From the NCBI GenBank assembly GCA_947074225.1, contig CAMTOX010000087.1:1-7513 (forward strand): a stretch of DNA of 7,513 nt. Reading direction: 5' to 3'. Of the stretch, positions 1-7,110 are shown in pieces (position 1 is the stretch's first letter; the number at the start of each line of letters is the position of its first letter). Origin of the DNA: an uncultured bacterium (lineage in GTDB: Bacteria; Bacteroidota; Bacteroidia; Bacteroidales; Paludibacteraceae). The translations under genes were made by a program, and so were the position numbers. The notes below the pieces were generated by a model that worked only from the letters and a program-made list of their open reading frames with translations, did not search any database and was not told the origin of the DNA.

Positions 1-52
1 GAGCACAACCTTGCCAAGGTTGGGGTCGCGGGTTCGAGTCCCGTTTTTCGCT
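1..52 (+). tRNA. tRNA-Gly (anticodon GCC), 3' part only
   Basis: This is the 3' portion of a glycine tRNA; the acceptor 5' strand and most of the D arm lie before the window. What is visible folds cleanly. Bases 1-4 (GAGC) are the 3' strand of the D stem. The anticodon stem is 6-10 paired with 18-22 (CAACC/GGTTG), around a seven-base loop with anticodon GCC at 13-15. The variable loop is 23-27. The T stem is 28-32 with 40-44, around the TTCGAGT loop at 33-39. The acceptor 3' strand is 45-51 and the discriminator base is T52. The next bases are CTT, so CCA is not encoded and must be added after transcription. GCC reads GGC and GGU codons. The identity rests on the anticodon and is firm; the 5' end cannot be checked here. 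Confidence 0.94.
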
Positions 53-56
53 CTTC

Positions 57-84
57 AAGGTCTCCTTTACGGAGACCTTTTTTT
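57..84 (+). terminator. Intrinsic terminator after tRNA-Gly
   Basis: A perfect nine-base-pair stem (57-65 AAGGTCTCC with 71-79 GGAGACCTT) closes a five-base loop and runs directly into a T tract at 78-84. This is a textbook Rho-independent terminator, placed five bases after the tRNA. It should insulate the downstream glycosidase gene from tRNA transcription. Confidence 0.92.
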
Positions 85-120
85 GTTAGTACATTAACCT
101 ATTCGTTTGCACTTCTAAAA

Positions 121-145
121 AGTTATATTTAATCCAAATATAACT
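121..145. repeat. Perfect 10-bp AT-rich inverted repeat in the GH2 leader
   Basis: AGTTATATTT at 121-130 is followed by a five-base spacer and by its exact reverse complement at 136-145. It lies between the tRNA terminator and the likely promoter at about 250, some 105 bases upstream of the TATCTTTG element. There is no T tract after it, so it is not a terminator for the tRNA. A regulator-binding site is possible, but no regulator gene is in view, and an AT-rich palindrome of this size can arise by chance. Confidence 0.5.
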
Positions 146-249
146 GCCTAACGTGGTAAAAGTAACCGCACAAAAGTAGATACCTATTCCGAGAAGCATC
201 TCAAAACAAAATTGAAAGAGCTTTGGGCTATAAATATCTAACGATTTAT

Positions 250-257
250 TATCTTTG
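250..257 (+). promoter_or_regulatory. Probable promoter -7 element for the GH2 gene
   Basis: TATCTTTG matches the Bacteroidota -7 consensus TAnnTTTG exactly and would put the transcription start near 263, leaving a leader of roughly 50 bases. The -33 side is weak: the nearest TTTG, at 222-225, is 24 bases away, longer than the usual 18-20. No Shine-Dalgarno sequence is seen before the ATG at 317, which is common in this phylum. The 85-316 interval holds no gene. Confidence 0.5.
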
Positions 258-316
258 CATGGTTTCTAACTTCTGAAAACCTATTTTCTTATAACCTTTA
301 TTTCATTCTTAAACTT

Positions 317-2728
317 ATGAAGCATTGCTTTTCACTACTCCTTCTAGTATCACTATTTTCTTTACTTTCAAATCACAACTCCGCACAAGTATCATTTGGT
401 AAAAGCGAACTATTTAATAACGACTGGAAATTTATCCTTCAAGACGATAGCTTATCAAGCCAACCTACTTTTAACGACAGCCATTGGCGTACTCTAAACA
501 TTCCTCACGATTGGTCTATTGAGGGTCAACTCTCACCCACTCTTGCCAGTTGCACCGGCTTCTTACCGGGAGGAATTGGATGGTACAGAAAACATTTTAA
601 TGTCGAGGATTTAGCTCAGCGCCACTACATTTACTTCGAAGGAGTTTACAACAGAAGCTCAGTATATATCAATGGCAAACTATTAGGAGAACGTCCAAAT
701 GGATATATCTCATTTATGTACGACCTAACACCTTATTTAAAAGAGGGTGACAATATAATTGCTGTAAGAGCCGACCATAGCCGATATGCCGACTCACGTT
801 GGTACACAGGCTCCGGCATCTATAGAAACGTGTGGTATGTAACAGCACCTCAGGTGCATTTGGCACAATGGGGAGTAACCTATCGCACTAAAGCCATCAC
901 AGCAAAACAGGCCACCATAGAGGTAGATTTTGCCATAACGAAACATGAAGATTGCAACGAAAAGCTTGAGGTAATGACTTCTTGGATAAACTCACAAGGC
1001 AAAGTAATGGCTAAGAAGAAAAGTGCTATTAAGAGTAACAAAAATAGAGAAGAGAAACAGACCATAGAACTTAATATAACCAACCCCATACGTTGGGATA
1101 TAAATAATCCTTATTTATATACGCTACGTGTAGAATTATTTCGCAAAGGGAAACTAGTAGATGGCTGCGACATTAAAGCCGGTCTACGCACACTCTCTTT
1201 CGACGCCAACACAGGTTTTCAACTAAACGAACGTCCCATGAAGGTTAAAGGTGTTTGTCTGCACCACGATGCCGGAGTATTAGGAGCTGCAGTGCCTGCC
1301 GAAGTATGGAAAAGACGCTTAGAGAATCTAAAGAGCATTGGCGTTAATGCCATTCGCATGAGCCACAACCCTCAAGCACCAGAGCTATATGCACTTTGCG
1401 ACGAATTAGGACTATTGGTCATGGATGAAGCCTCGGACGAGTGGGAATTCCCAAAACGTAAATGGATTGAAGGATGGAACAGAGGAACTCCTGCGTTCGA
1501 GGGTAGTTATGATTTCTTCGAAGAGTGGATAGAACAAGACGTTAAAGATATGGTACGCAGAGACCGCAATCACCCGAGCATATTCTTGTGGAGCATTGGA
1601 AACGAGGTGGACTATCCTAACGACCCTTATTCACACCCTATTCTTAACAATAGCGACATTAACCAACCTATGTATGGGGGCTATAATGCTGAGGCACCTA
1701 ATGCCGAACGCATAGGTAATATTGCCAAACGCTTATCTAAATGTGTTAGAGATATTGATACGTCGCGACCGGTTACAGGGGCATTAGCCGGTGTAGTTAT
1801 GTCGAACGAAACAGAATATCCACAGGCTATAGATGTTGTTGGATATAACTATACCGAGAACCGATATGCCTTAGATCACCAACTATATCCAAACAGAATC
1901 ATCTATGGAAGTGAAAATAGCCATTGGCCCGATGCATGGCATGCCGTTAGAGACAATGACTATATCTTTGGGCAATTCTTATGGACTGGCATAGACTATT
2001 TGGGCGAATCTAACAACTGGCCATCACGAGGTTTCTACTCCGGCCTTTTAGACTTTGGCGGAAATATTAAACCGCGAGGCAGATTCAGAGCTTCATTATG
2101 GCAAGAATCGCCTACCATCTATATTGGCACCTACCCCCATGAAAATAAACTCTCTTTTGATGCCAACGACATTTGGAACTACAACAACCAAGAGTTAATT
2201 CGCGTGGTATGCTATACAAATGCCCCTTATGCCTCATTAACGCTAAATGGTGAGTTGGTTGGCCAGAAGAAACCTTATAATGACACTACCGGCATTATCT
2301 ACTGGGACATTCCATATAGTGCAGGAACATTAACAGCACAAGGGTATAATGAAGTAGGAGAAGAGATTTCGGCCTATAGCATCAAGAGTTCACAACGCCC
2401 CTATGCACTTAGAGTATTTAGCGACAGAGAGAACTTCAACAGCCTAAGTGGGGTGGCTCACCTCACCATAGAGGTAGTAGATCAAGATGGCACAATCGTA
2501 AAACTTGCCGATAATAACATTACTTGTACCATTGAAGGGCCGGCAAAACTTTTAGGACTTGAAGGCTCTAACAATAGCGATATGAGCGATTATACCGACG
2601 CCAACCACAGAGCCTATTTAGGAAAACTATTAGCATACATTCAACCCACCGCAACAGAAGGAAAGGTAAAAGTAAAATTCTCATCACCACTCTTACTAGG
2701 ATGCGAAATAGAGTTAGAGATAAAGTAA
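317..2728 (+). CDS. Secreted glycoside hydrolase family 2 (beta-galactosidase-like)
   Basis: A retaining exo-acting glycosidase expected to remove a terminal beta-linked sugar from a glycan in the periplasm or outside the cell. Residues 1-23 form a signal peptide with a leucine-rich core and a likely signal peptidase I site after Ala23; there is no lipobox. The GH2 sugar-binding jelly roll follows (about 28-185), with the family motifs C79-TGFLPGGIGWYRK and W162-YTGSGIYR. Next come an Ig-like domain (about 190-290) and the TIM barrel (about 290-600), with KGVCLHHD (311-318), RMSHNP (347-352), the acid/base Glu430 in SIGNEVD and the probable nucleophile Glu533 in YGSEN. WTGIDYLGE (556-564) lines the pocket. 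The C-terminus carries a DUF4982-like domain (about 615-685) and a last Ig-like domain (about 695-803). The 803-residue length is normal and both catalytic acids are present, so it should be active. The sugar specificity (galactose, glucuronate or other) cannot be read from the sequence. No SusC/SusD pair or sensor-regulator flanks it, so it stands outside a visible polysaccharide utilisation locus. Confidence 0.95.
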   Translation: MKHCFSLLLLVSLFSLLSNHNSAQVSFGKSELFNNDWKFILQDDSLSSQPTFNDSHWRTLNIPHDWSIEGQLSPTLASCTGFLPGGIGWYRKHFNVEDLAQRHYIYFEGVYNRSSVYINGKLLGERPNGYISFMYDLTPYLKEGDNIIAVRADHSRYADSRWYTGSGIYRNVWYVTAPQVHLAQWGVTYRTKAITAKQATIEVDFAITKHEDCNEKLEVMTSWINSQGKVMAKKKSAIKSNKNREEKQTIELNITNPIRWDINNPYLYTLRVELFRKGKLVDGCDIKAGLRTLSFDANTGFQLNERPMKVKGVCLHHDAGVLGAAVPAEVWKRRLENLKSIGVNAIRMSHNPQAPELYALCDELGLLVMDEASDEWEFPKRKWIEGWNRGTPAFEGSYDFFEEWIEQDVKDMVRRDRNHPSIFLWSIGNEVDYPNDPYSHPILNNSDINQPMYGGYNAEAPNAERIGNIAKRLSKCVRDIDTSRPVTGALAGVVMSNETEYPQAIDVVGYNYTENRYALDHQLYPNRIIYGSENSHWPDAWHAVRDNDYIFGQFLWTGIDYLGESNNWPSRGFYSGLLDFGGNIKPRGRFRASLWQESPTIYIGTYPHENKLSFDANDIWNYNNQELIRVVCYTNAPYASLTLNGELVGQKKPYNDTTGIIYWDIPYSAGTLTAQGYNEVGEEISAYSIKSSQRPYALRVFSDRENFNSLSGVAHLTIEVVDQDGTIVKLADNNITCTIEGPAKLLGLEGSNNSDMSDYTDANHRAYLGKLLAYIQPTATEGKVKVKFSSPLLLGCEIELEIK

Positions 2729-2791
2729 TTCAAAAAGAAGGTCAAAAGAGAAGAAAGTCACTGATAACAATCAATTAAACGAGTTTATGAC

Positions 2792-2820
2792 TTGAAGTGA
2801 ACAAAAAAATACTATTTTTG
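2792..2820 (+). promoter_or_regulatory. Bacteroidota-type promoter for the dCMP deaminase run
   Basis: TTG at 2792-2794 (-33 element) and TATTTTTG at 2813-2820 (-7 element, TAnnTTTG) are 18 bases apart, a good fit to the Bacteroides primary sigma consensus. Transcription would begin near 2826, leaving a leader of about 15 bases before the ATG at 2841. This suggests that the deaminase and the genes after it are transcribed separately from the GH2 gene, although no terminator hairpin is visible after the GH2 stop codon. Confidence 0.72.
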
Positions 2821-2840
2821 CCAACTAATCTTTCAAGCAC

Positions 2841-3269
2841 ATGGAAACTATAGAAACAAAACAAGCGTTATTAGATCAAAGATATATGCGTATGGCCCGT
2901 ATATGGGCAGAAAACTCATATTGTAAACGTCGTCAGGTAGGAGCACTTTTAGTGAAGAATAAAATGATTATCTCCGACGGTTACAATGGTACACCTTCAG
3001 GGTTTGAGAACAATTGCGAAGATAGCAACAACATCTCCATGCCTTATGTCCTACATGCCGAGGCTAATGCCATAACAAAAGTAGCACGCAGTAATAATAG
3101 CAGTGAGGGAGCAACACTATATGTCACAGCATCGCCATGTATAGAATGTGCAAAACTTATTATACAGGCTGGAATAACCAGAGTTGTATATGGCGAATTA
3201 TATAGAATTATGGATGGTGTAGAACTTTTAGAACGTGCTGGCATTGAAGTTGTCTATCTTGAAATTTAG
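2841..3269 (+). CDS. Deoxycytidylate (dCMP) deaminase
   Basis: A cytosolic zinc enzyme that deaminates dCMP to dUMP, the substrate of thymidylate synthase, and so feeds dTTP synthesis. The zinc and catalytic motifs are intact: His72-Ala-Glu74, where His binds zinc and Glu is the proton shuttle, and Pro99-Cys100-Ile-Glu-Cys103, whose two cysteines complete the site. YNGTPSG at 48-54 is the nucleotide-binding signature that separates dCMP deaminases from cytidine and tRNA-adenosine deaminases. Cys28 and Cys59 are additional cysteines that might bind a second, structural metal, as in some phage and bacterial members; that is inference. The 142-residue length is typical. The gene follows a clear promoter and precedes the S41 peptidase by 43 bases. 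A deaminase next to an S41 peptidase is, from memory, common in Bacteroides relatives, but the two have no evident shared pathway. Confidence 0.93.
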   Translation: METIETKQALLDQRYMRMARIWAENSYCKRRQVGALLVKNKMIISDGYNGTPSGFENNCEDSNNISMPYVLHAEANAITKVARSNNSSEGATLYVTASPCIECAKLIIQAGITRVVYGELYRIMDGVELLERAGIEVVYLEI

Positions 3270-3296
3270 ATAACACATTAGAATTAAGAACGACAT

Positions 3297-3301
3297 AAGG
3301 A
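3297..3301 (+). promoter_or_regulatory. Possible ribosome binding site of the S41 peptidase
   Basis: AAGGA lies 11 bases before the ATG at 3313. It is one of the few Shine-Dalgarno-like sequences in the window and supports this start over the out-of-frame ATG at 3309. Initiation in Bacteroidota often does without such sites, so its weight is modest. Confidence 0.4.
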
Positions 3302-3312
3302 TTTTAGATGAT

Positions 3313-4926
3313 ATGAAACAACTCAGAATACCATTAATAATTGCACTATCCATCATTCTCGGAATAATCATTGGTAATTTCTTCGCTTTAAATGCTACCA
3401 GAGGCGTTATTCAACATAAAAACAATAGTAAAAACGATAAGCTATCGTACATGCTTAACACTATAAACGCCATGTATGTGGATAGTGTTAATATAGATAG
3501 CATTGTGGAGCTTATTATTCCCGATATTCTTGCCAATCTCGACCCTCACTCTTCTTACATCCCTGCCAAAGACCTACAAGCGGTTAATGAAGAACTGGAA
3601 GGATCTTTCAGTGGTATTGGAGTGCAGTTTAATATTCAGAGCGATACCATCTACATTGTAGATGTCATTTCTGGTGGACCTGCTGAACGTGCCGGACTCT
3701 TAGCCGGGGACCGCATCGTCACTGTCGACGACTCACTCTTTGTGGGCAAAACCATAAACAACGAGAAAGTTATGCGCACTCTCAGAGGTGAAAAGAACAG
3801 CACCGTAAAACTTGGCATCTCACGACGCACAGCACCCGAAATTCTTAACTTCGAAATTATACGGGGCGATATACCTATCAACAGTATTGACATTGCTTAC
3901 ATGATAGATCCTGAAACAGGATTTATTGCCATAAATAAATTTGCGTCGAACACTTACCGCGATTTCTTAAACAGTTTAGCCTCTTTGCAACGTCAAGGAG
4001 CTAAGAAATATATCATAGACCTACGTGGAAACTCTGGCGGATATATGGATGCAGCACTAAATATGCTCAATGAGTTCTTGGCCATGGACGATATGTTGGT
4101 ATATGTTGAAGGGAAAGCATTTCCACGCACAGAGAGTCGTGCCAATGGTACCGGATCATTTCAACAAGCCGAAGTGGTAGTGCTTATTGACGAATTCTCT
4201 GGCTCGGCAAGCGAAATCTTTGCCGGAGCCATTCAAGATAACGACCGCGGTACATTAATCGGACGTCGCTCTTTTGGCAAGGGATTAGTACAACAACAAA
4301 GAGATTTCCCTGACCATTCTGCCATGCGACTTACTGTGGCACGCTACTACACCCCTTCAGGACGTTCTATTCAAAAACCATATACCCCTGGAGATAATAA
4401 AGATTATGAGGAGGATATCTATAACCGTTTCTTACATGGGGAGTTCTATACTGCCGACAGTATTCATAACAACGACAGTTTAATATATACCACTAAACAA
4501 GGACGTACCGTATATGGTGGTGGTGGAATCATGCCCGACATCTTTGTGCCACGCGACACAGCACGCACATCGCCCTATTTCTATGCCTTGGTAAACTATG
4601 GATGCATCTATCAGTTTGCTTTAAAATACACCGATGCCAACCGCGAAACACTCAATCAATTCAAGAAAGATAACGATTGGCAAGGACTCAACAACTATTT
4701 AAACAAGCAGAACCTATTCTCACAACTGGAAACTTTTGCTAGTGAGAAAAAGATTACAGGCACAGCAGCTCAGAAGGCACGATCCAAATCATTAATATTA
4801 GAACAGCTAAACGCATACATTGTACGAAATATTTTAGGAGACAATGGATTCTATCCACTCCTTAACCTTCACGACAAAACAGTACAAACAGCCATTAAAA
4901 AGATTCATGAAACGGCCAACAACTAA
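3313..4926 (+). CDS. S41 family C-terminal processing peptidase (CtpA/Prc type)
   Basis: A serine protease of the envelope that trims or degrades proteins from their C-termini, using a Ser-Lys-Gln arrangement instead of the classical triad. A hydrophobic segment at about 6-26 is either an uncleaved membrane anchor or a signal peptide, placing the enzyme on the periplasmic side. A helical N-terminal region contains the family motif LDPHSSYIP (76-84). A PDZ domain follows (about 97-178), with the GIGV loop at 101-104, and would recognise substrate tails. The protease domain contains DLRGNSGG (236-243), the nucleophile Ser298 in GSASE, Lys323 in SFGKG 25 residues later, and Gln327 four residues after that, all at the expected spacing. 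GGIMPDI (404-410) closes the S41 core. A helical C-terminal tail of about 110 residues completes it. The 537-residue length is normal for the phylum. It is probably co-transcribed with the deaminase upstream. Substrates are unknown. Confidence 0.95.
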   Translation: MKQLRIPLIIALSIILGIIIGNFFALNATRGVIQHKNNSKNDKLSYMLNTINAMYVDSVNIDSIVELIIPDILANLDPHSSYIPAKDLQAVNEELEGSFSGIGVQFNIQSDTIYIVDVISGGPAERAGLLAGDRIVTVDDSLFVGKTINNEKVMRTLRGEKNSTVKLGISRRTAPEILNFEIIRGDIPINSIDIAYMIDPETGFIAINKFASNTYRDFLNSLASLQRQGAKKYIIDLRGNSGGYMDAALNMLNEFLAMDDMLVYVEGKAFPRTESRANGTGSFQQAEVVVLIDEFSGSASEIFAGAIQDNDRGTLIGRRSFGKGLVQQQRDFPDHSAMRLTVARYYTPSGRSIQKPYTPGDNKDYEEDIYNRFLHGEFYTADSIHNNDSLIYTTKQGRTVYGGGGIMPDIFVPRDTARTSPYFYALVNYGCIYQFALKYTDANRETLNQFKKDNDWQGLNNYLNKQNLFSQLETFASEKKITGTAAQKARSKSLILEQLNAYIVRNILGDNGFYPLLNLHDKTVQTAIKKIHETANN

Positions 4927-4973
4927 TTTTTTTCGATGTTACTAACCTTTTAATGATTGATTAAACCTTTACT

Positions 4974-5933
4974 ATGACCTATTTTCTCTTAATTGTTGGA
5001 TTTGTACTACTAACCATCTCGGCCAATTGGTTAGTAGATGGTGCATCTGGTTTAGCTAAACGCCTAAACATTTCCGATTTAGTTATAGGTCTCACCGTAG
5101 TAGCCTTTGGCACTTCGGCTCCAGAACTTGTAGTAAATATTACCTCGTCCATTCAAGGGAGCAATGAAATTGCCTTAACCAATATTTTAGGAAGCAACAT
5201 CATCAATACCTTAGTCATCTTAGGTATTGCCGCTGTAATATATCCAGTTAGGTGCCAATCCAGCACCTTTAAATATGAGATTCCCTTTAGTTGTTTTGCC
5301 GGACTCATCGTACTGCTCATGGGTACGCAATGCTTTGGACTCTTCCCCAATACATTTAGGGGCATATCGCGTGTTGATGGTTTTATCCTACTCGGATTCT
5401 TCATTCTCTACCTCATCTATAATGTTCGCATGAGTCGCCGCACCCTCAACAGCCAATCCCAGGAGGAATATAAAGCCATGAAGATATGGAAAGGTGTGCT
5501 ACTCATCATTGTAGGTCTTGCTGGATTAACCTTAGGTGGCCACTTAATTGTTGAGAAGGCCATCCTAATAGCACAGAATTGGGGTGTTCCACAATCTATT
5601 ATTGGGGTAACCATTGTTTCTATCGGAACCTCACTGCCCGAACTTGCCACATCGGCAGTTGCGGCCTATAAAAAGAATACCGACCTTGCCATAGGCAATA
5701 TTATCGGCTCAAACATATTCAACATCTTCTTTGTATTAAGCATAAGCTCTATCATATACCCCCTAAAAGATTATGCACTCTTCCCTGTCGATGCAGCCAT
5801 GGCTGCCGGTAGCAGTTTACTATTAATTATACTGCTCTCGCTATCTAAGAAGAGAGAAATCTCAAGAGTTGGAGGCATTATACTTCTGTTAGTATATGCC
5901 ATCTATCTCTATATCTTATTAAAAGGAATATAA
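4974..5933 (+). CDS. CaCA-family sodium/calcium antiporter (YrbG-like)
   Basis: An inner-membrane cation exchanger that probably uses the inward sodium or proton gradient to expel calcium. The protein is strongly hydrophobic, with about ten membrane segments in two homologous halves joined by a charged cytoplasmic-type loop at about 150-171. Each half carries the alpha-repeat signature of the superfamily. The first has GTSAPE (46-51) and GSN (73-75); the second has GTSLPE (218-223) and GSN (245-247). Glu51 and Glu223 are the expected ion-coordinating acids, and both are intact. The 319-residue length matches bacterial members. The gene starts 47 bases after the S41 peptidase, with no hairpin terminator and no clear TAnnTTTG promoter in the gap, so readthrough is plausible. 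It ends only 15 bases before the patatin gene. The exact ions exchanged cannot be deduced from sequence. Confidence 0.93.
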   Translation: MTYFLLIVGFVLLTISANWLVDGASGLAKRLNISDLVIGLTVVAFGTSAPELVVNITSSIQGSNEIALTNILGSNIINTLVILGIAAVIYPVRCQSSTFKYEIPFSCFAGLIVLLMGTQCFGLFPNTFRGISRVDGFILLGFFILYLIYNVRMSRRTLNSQSQEEYKAMKIWKGVLLIIVGLAGLTLGGHLIVEKAILIAQNWGVPQSIIGVTIVSIGTSLPELATSAVAAYKKNTDLAIGNIIGSNIFNIFFVLSISSIIYPLKDYALFPVDAAMAAGSSLLLIILLSLSKKREISRVGGIILLLVYAIYLYILLKGI

Positions 5934-5948
5934 ATCATCATATAAGTT

Positions 5949-6779
5949 ATGGCGAATACAAACGATTATAATAGCTTTTTGTCCAATTTAGAGACTCCTT
6001 ATAAAGTTGGCCTCTCCTTAAGTGGCGGTGGTGCCAAGGGTATTGCTCATGTGGGGGTCATTCAAGCCATGGAGGAGTTGGGTATTAAGCCGCAGGTTAT
6101 CTCGGGAGTTAGCGCAGGGGCCATCGTAGCAGCACTCTATGCCGATGGAAAAACACCTAAAGAGATATGCCAATTCTTTAAAGACACACGCTTCTTTAAA
6201 TTTGTAAACTTAGTGGTACCAAAAAAGGGATTCATGTCGAGCGAACGTTTTCAACACATGCTTGAGAGTACCATGACAGCTAAAACATTCGAGGAACTTT
6301 CACTTCCAATCATTGTAAATGCTACTGAATTGGTAGAGGGAAAATGTCAATATTTTCATTCCGGAGTGTTGGTCGACAGAGTTGTGGCATCGGCCAGTGT
6401 ACCCATTTTTCTCACACCAAAAGAGCTCGATGGCAAACTCTATGTCGATGGAGGAATATTTAATAACATGCCTGCCAAAGTAATACGTAAACATTGCGAC
6501 CTTTTGGTGGGCGTACATGTAAACCCTATTGTTACCGAAGGTGACATTACAGGAGTACTCGATGTGGCAGAGCGTGTTTACCACCTCTCCATACAGTCAA
6601 GCACTGTAGCCGAAAAAAGAGCATGCGACATTGTTTTAGAACCTATAAAAGCACGCAACTATGGCATATTCAACATCTCTAAAACAGACGAACTCTTCAA
6701 TATTGGATATAAATGTGCTATGGAACAGCTACCTAAATTCTTAGAAGAGAGAGCCGCTCAACTTGAAGCAGCAAAGTAG
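5949..6779 (+). CDS. Patatin-like phospholipase (RssA/NTE-type)
   Basis: A predicted lipid acyl hydrolase with a Ser-Asp dyad. The oxyanion-hole loop GGGAKG is at 26-31. The nucleophile elbow G-V-S-A-G has Ser55 at its centre (53-57), and the catalytic aspartate is Asp167 in the DGG motif (167-169), so all three elements are intact. There is no signal peptide, membrane helix, cyclic-nucleotide domain or beta-barrel domain: at 276 residues it is the compact cytoplasmic form, close in size to E. coli RssA, and not the large surface or secreted type. It probably acts on phospholipids or lysophospholipids at the inner face of the membrane, though bacterial members of this subgroup rarely have a proven substrate. 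It follows the antiporter by 15 bases and is very likely translated from the same transcript. It ends at the nested palindromes that separate it from the convergent ferredoxin. Confidence 0.94.
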   Translation: MANTNDYNSFLSNLETPYKVGLSLSGGGAKGIAHVGVIQAMEELGIKPQVISGVSAGAIVAALYADGKTPKEICQFFKDTRFFKFVNLVVPKKGFMSSERFQHMLESTMTAKTFEELSLPIIVNATELVEGKCQYFHSGVLVDRVVASASVPIFLTPKELDGKLYVDGGIFNNMPAKVIRKHCDLLVGVHVNPIVTEGDITGVLDVAERVYHLSIQSSTVAEKRACDIVLEPIKARNYGIFNISKTDELFNIGYKCAMEQLPKFLEERAAQLEAAK

Positions 6780-6875
6780 AAACAGACTCCTCAAGCTTAT
6801 GGCTCATACAACATATAAAGAACTACCCCATCAAGATTCTTGATGGGGTAGCATGTAATACAGAGGGTCTGTTTT
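6780..6875 (+). terminator. Outer inverted repeat after the patatin gene, ending in a short T tract
   Basis: AAACAGAC at 6780-6787 pairs with GTCTGTTT at 6867-6874. After a single bulged T (6788), CCTC at 6789-6792 pairs with GAGG at 6863-6866. The right arm ends in TTTT (6872-6875). The stem begins directly after the patatin stop codon and encloses the 29-base palindrome at 6823-6851, so the transcript could form one long branched hairpin. It is probably part of the termination signal; the long distance between the arms makes this less certain than the inner palindrome. Confidence 0.5.
6823..6851. terminator. Perfect palindrome between convergent genes, probable bidirectional terminator
   Basis: CTACCCCATCAAGA (6823-6836) and its exact reverse complement (6838-6851) flank a single central base, giving a practical hairpin of 12 base pairs with a five-base loop. 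The four G-C pairs in a row make it very stable. It sits between the convergent patatin and ferredoxin genes, where a shared terminator is expected. Neither side has a strong T tract: plus-strand readout continues GCATG, and the minus-strand readout continues TTCTTTAT, which is only moderately T-rich. Confidence 0.75.
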
Positions 6876-6899
6876 AGTTGGACAAGAGTCTGTAAATAA

Positions 6900-7088
6900 T
6901 TATTCTACCACAATTACTCCTGCCGGACAAGCATCGGCTGCTTCGCGAATTTGCGATTCATACTTATTGAAGTCGACACCTGGTAATACAGTACTTACCT
7001 CTTCCACTTTAAACACTTCCGGACAAATAGACTCGCATGAGCCACAAGCTATACATCCCTCTTCAATTCTTACAGATTTAATTGCCAT
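6900..7088 (-). CDS. Short [4Fe-4S] ferredoxin
   Basis: A 62-residue soluble electron carrier. Cys12, Cys15 and Cys18 (C-x2-C-x2-C) with the remote Cys54 in ACPAG are the four ligands expected for one [4Fe-4S] cluster, as in the single-cluster ferredoxins of Thermotoga and Desulfovibrio. A fifth cysteine, Cys22, precedes a proline in the usual C-x3-CP arrangement. In those relatives this position forms a disulfide with a cysteine near residue 43, but here no partner exists. The second cluster motif of clostridial 2[4Fe-4S] ferredoxins is absent, and the protein is acidic, as expected for a ferredoxin. The gene is monocistronic on this strand and convergent with the patatin gene. No oxidoreductase partner is adjacent, so its redox partner cannot be named. 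Its upstream region contains a dyad symmetry that may be regulatory. Confidence 0.95.
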   Translation of the reverse strand: MAIKSVRIEEGCIACGSCESICPEVFKVEEVSTVLPGVDFNKYESQIREAADACPAGVIVVE

Positions 7089-7110
7089 AATTTAATTCTT
7101 TAAATAATAT

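Noticed and set aside
1..120. tRNA-Gly 3' end as an attachment site of an integrated element
   Set aside because: No second copy of the tRNA 3' end and no integrase or phage gene were found in the window.
317..2728. N-x-K at residues 583-585 as a beta-glucuronidase signature
   Set aside because: The Lys lies in LDFGGNIKPRG, which corresponds to the general GH2 'D-x-x-x-P-K' segment after the barrel and not to the upstream N-x-K of glucuronidases, so it does not fix the substrate.
2755..2793. AAGTCA/TGACTT inverted repeat after the GH2 gene as a terminator or operator
   Set aside because: Arms are six bases only, 27 bases apart, without a T tract, and the right arm overlaps the -33 promoter element; chance is the simpler explanation.
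4921..4933. Seven-T run after the S41 peptidase stop as an intrinsic terminator
   Set aside because: No GC-rich hairpin precedes the T run, so it is probably not an intrinsic terminator.
880..6584. Several minus-strand open frames of 66-94 codons inside the plus-strand genes
   Set aside because: They lie wholly antisense to confidently assigned genes with intact catalytic motifs, and their translations show no recognisable domain.
5949..6779. Patatin phospholipase as an anti-phage effector (CBASS CapV-like)
   Set aside because: No cyclic-oligonucleotide synthase, ubiquitin-like or other defence gene is next to it; its neighbours are an antiporter and a ferredoxin, and its size and motifs fit the common RssA-type protein.
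6799..6843. Fourteen-codon frame starting at ATG 6799 as a small gene
   Set aside because: It ends inside the 29-base palindrome, has no ribosome binding site, and its sequence is explained by the terminator hairpin.
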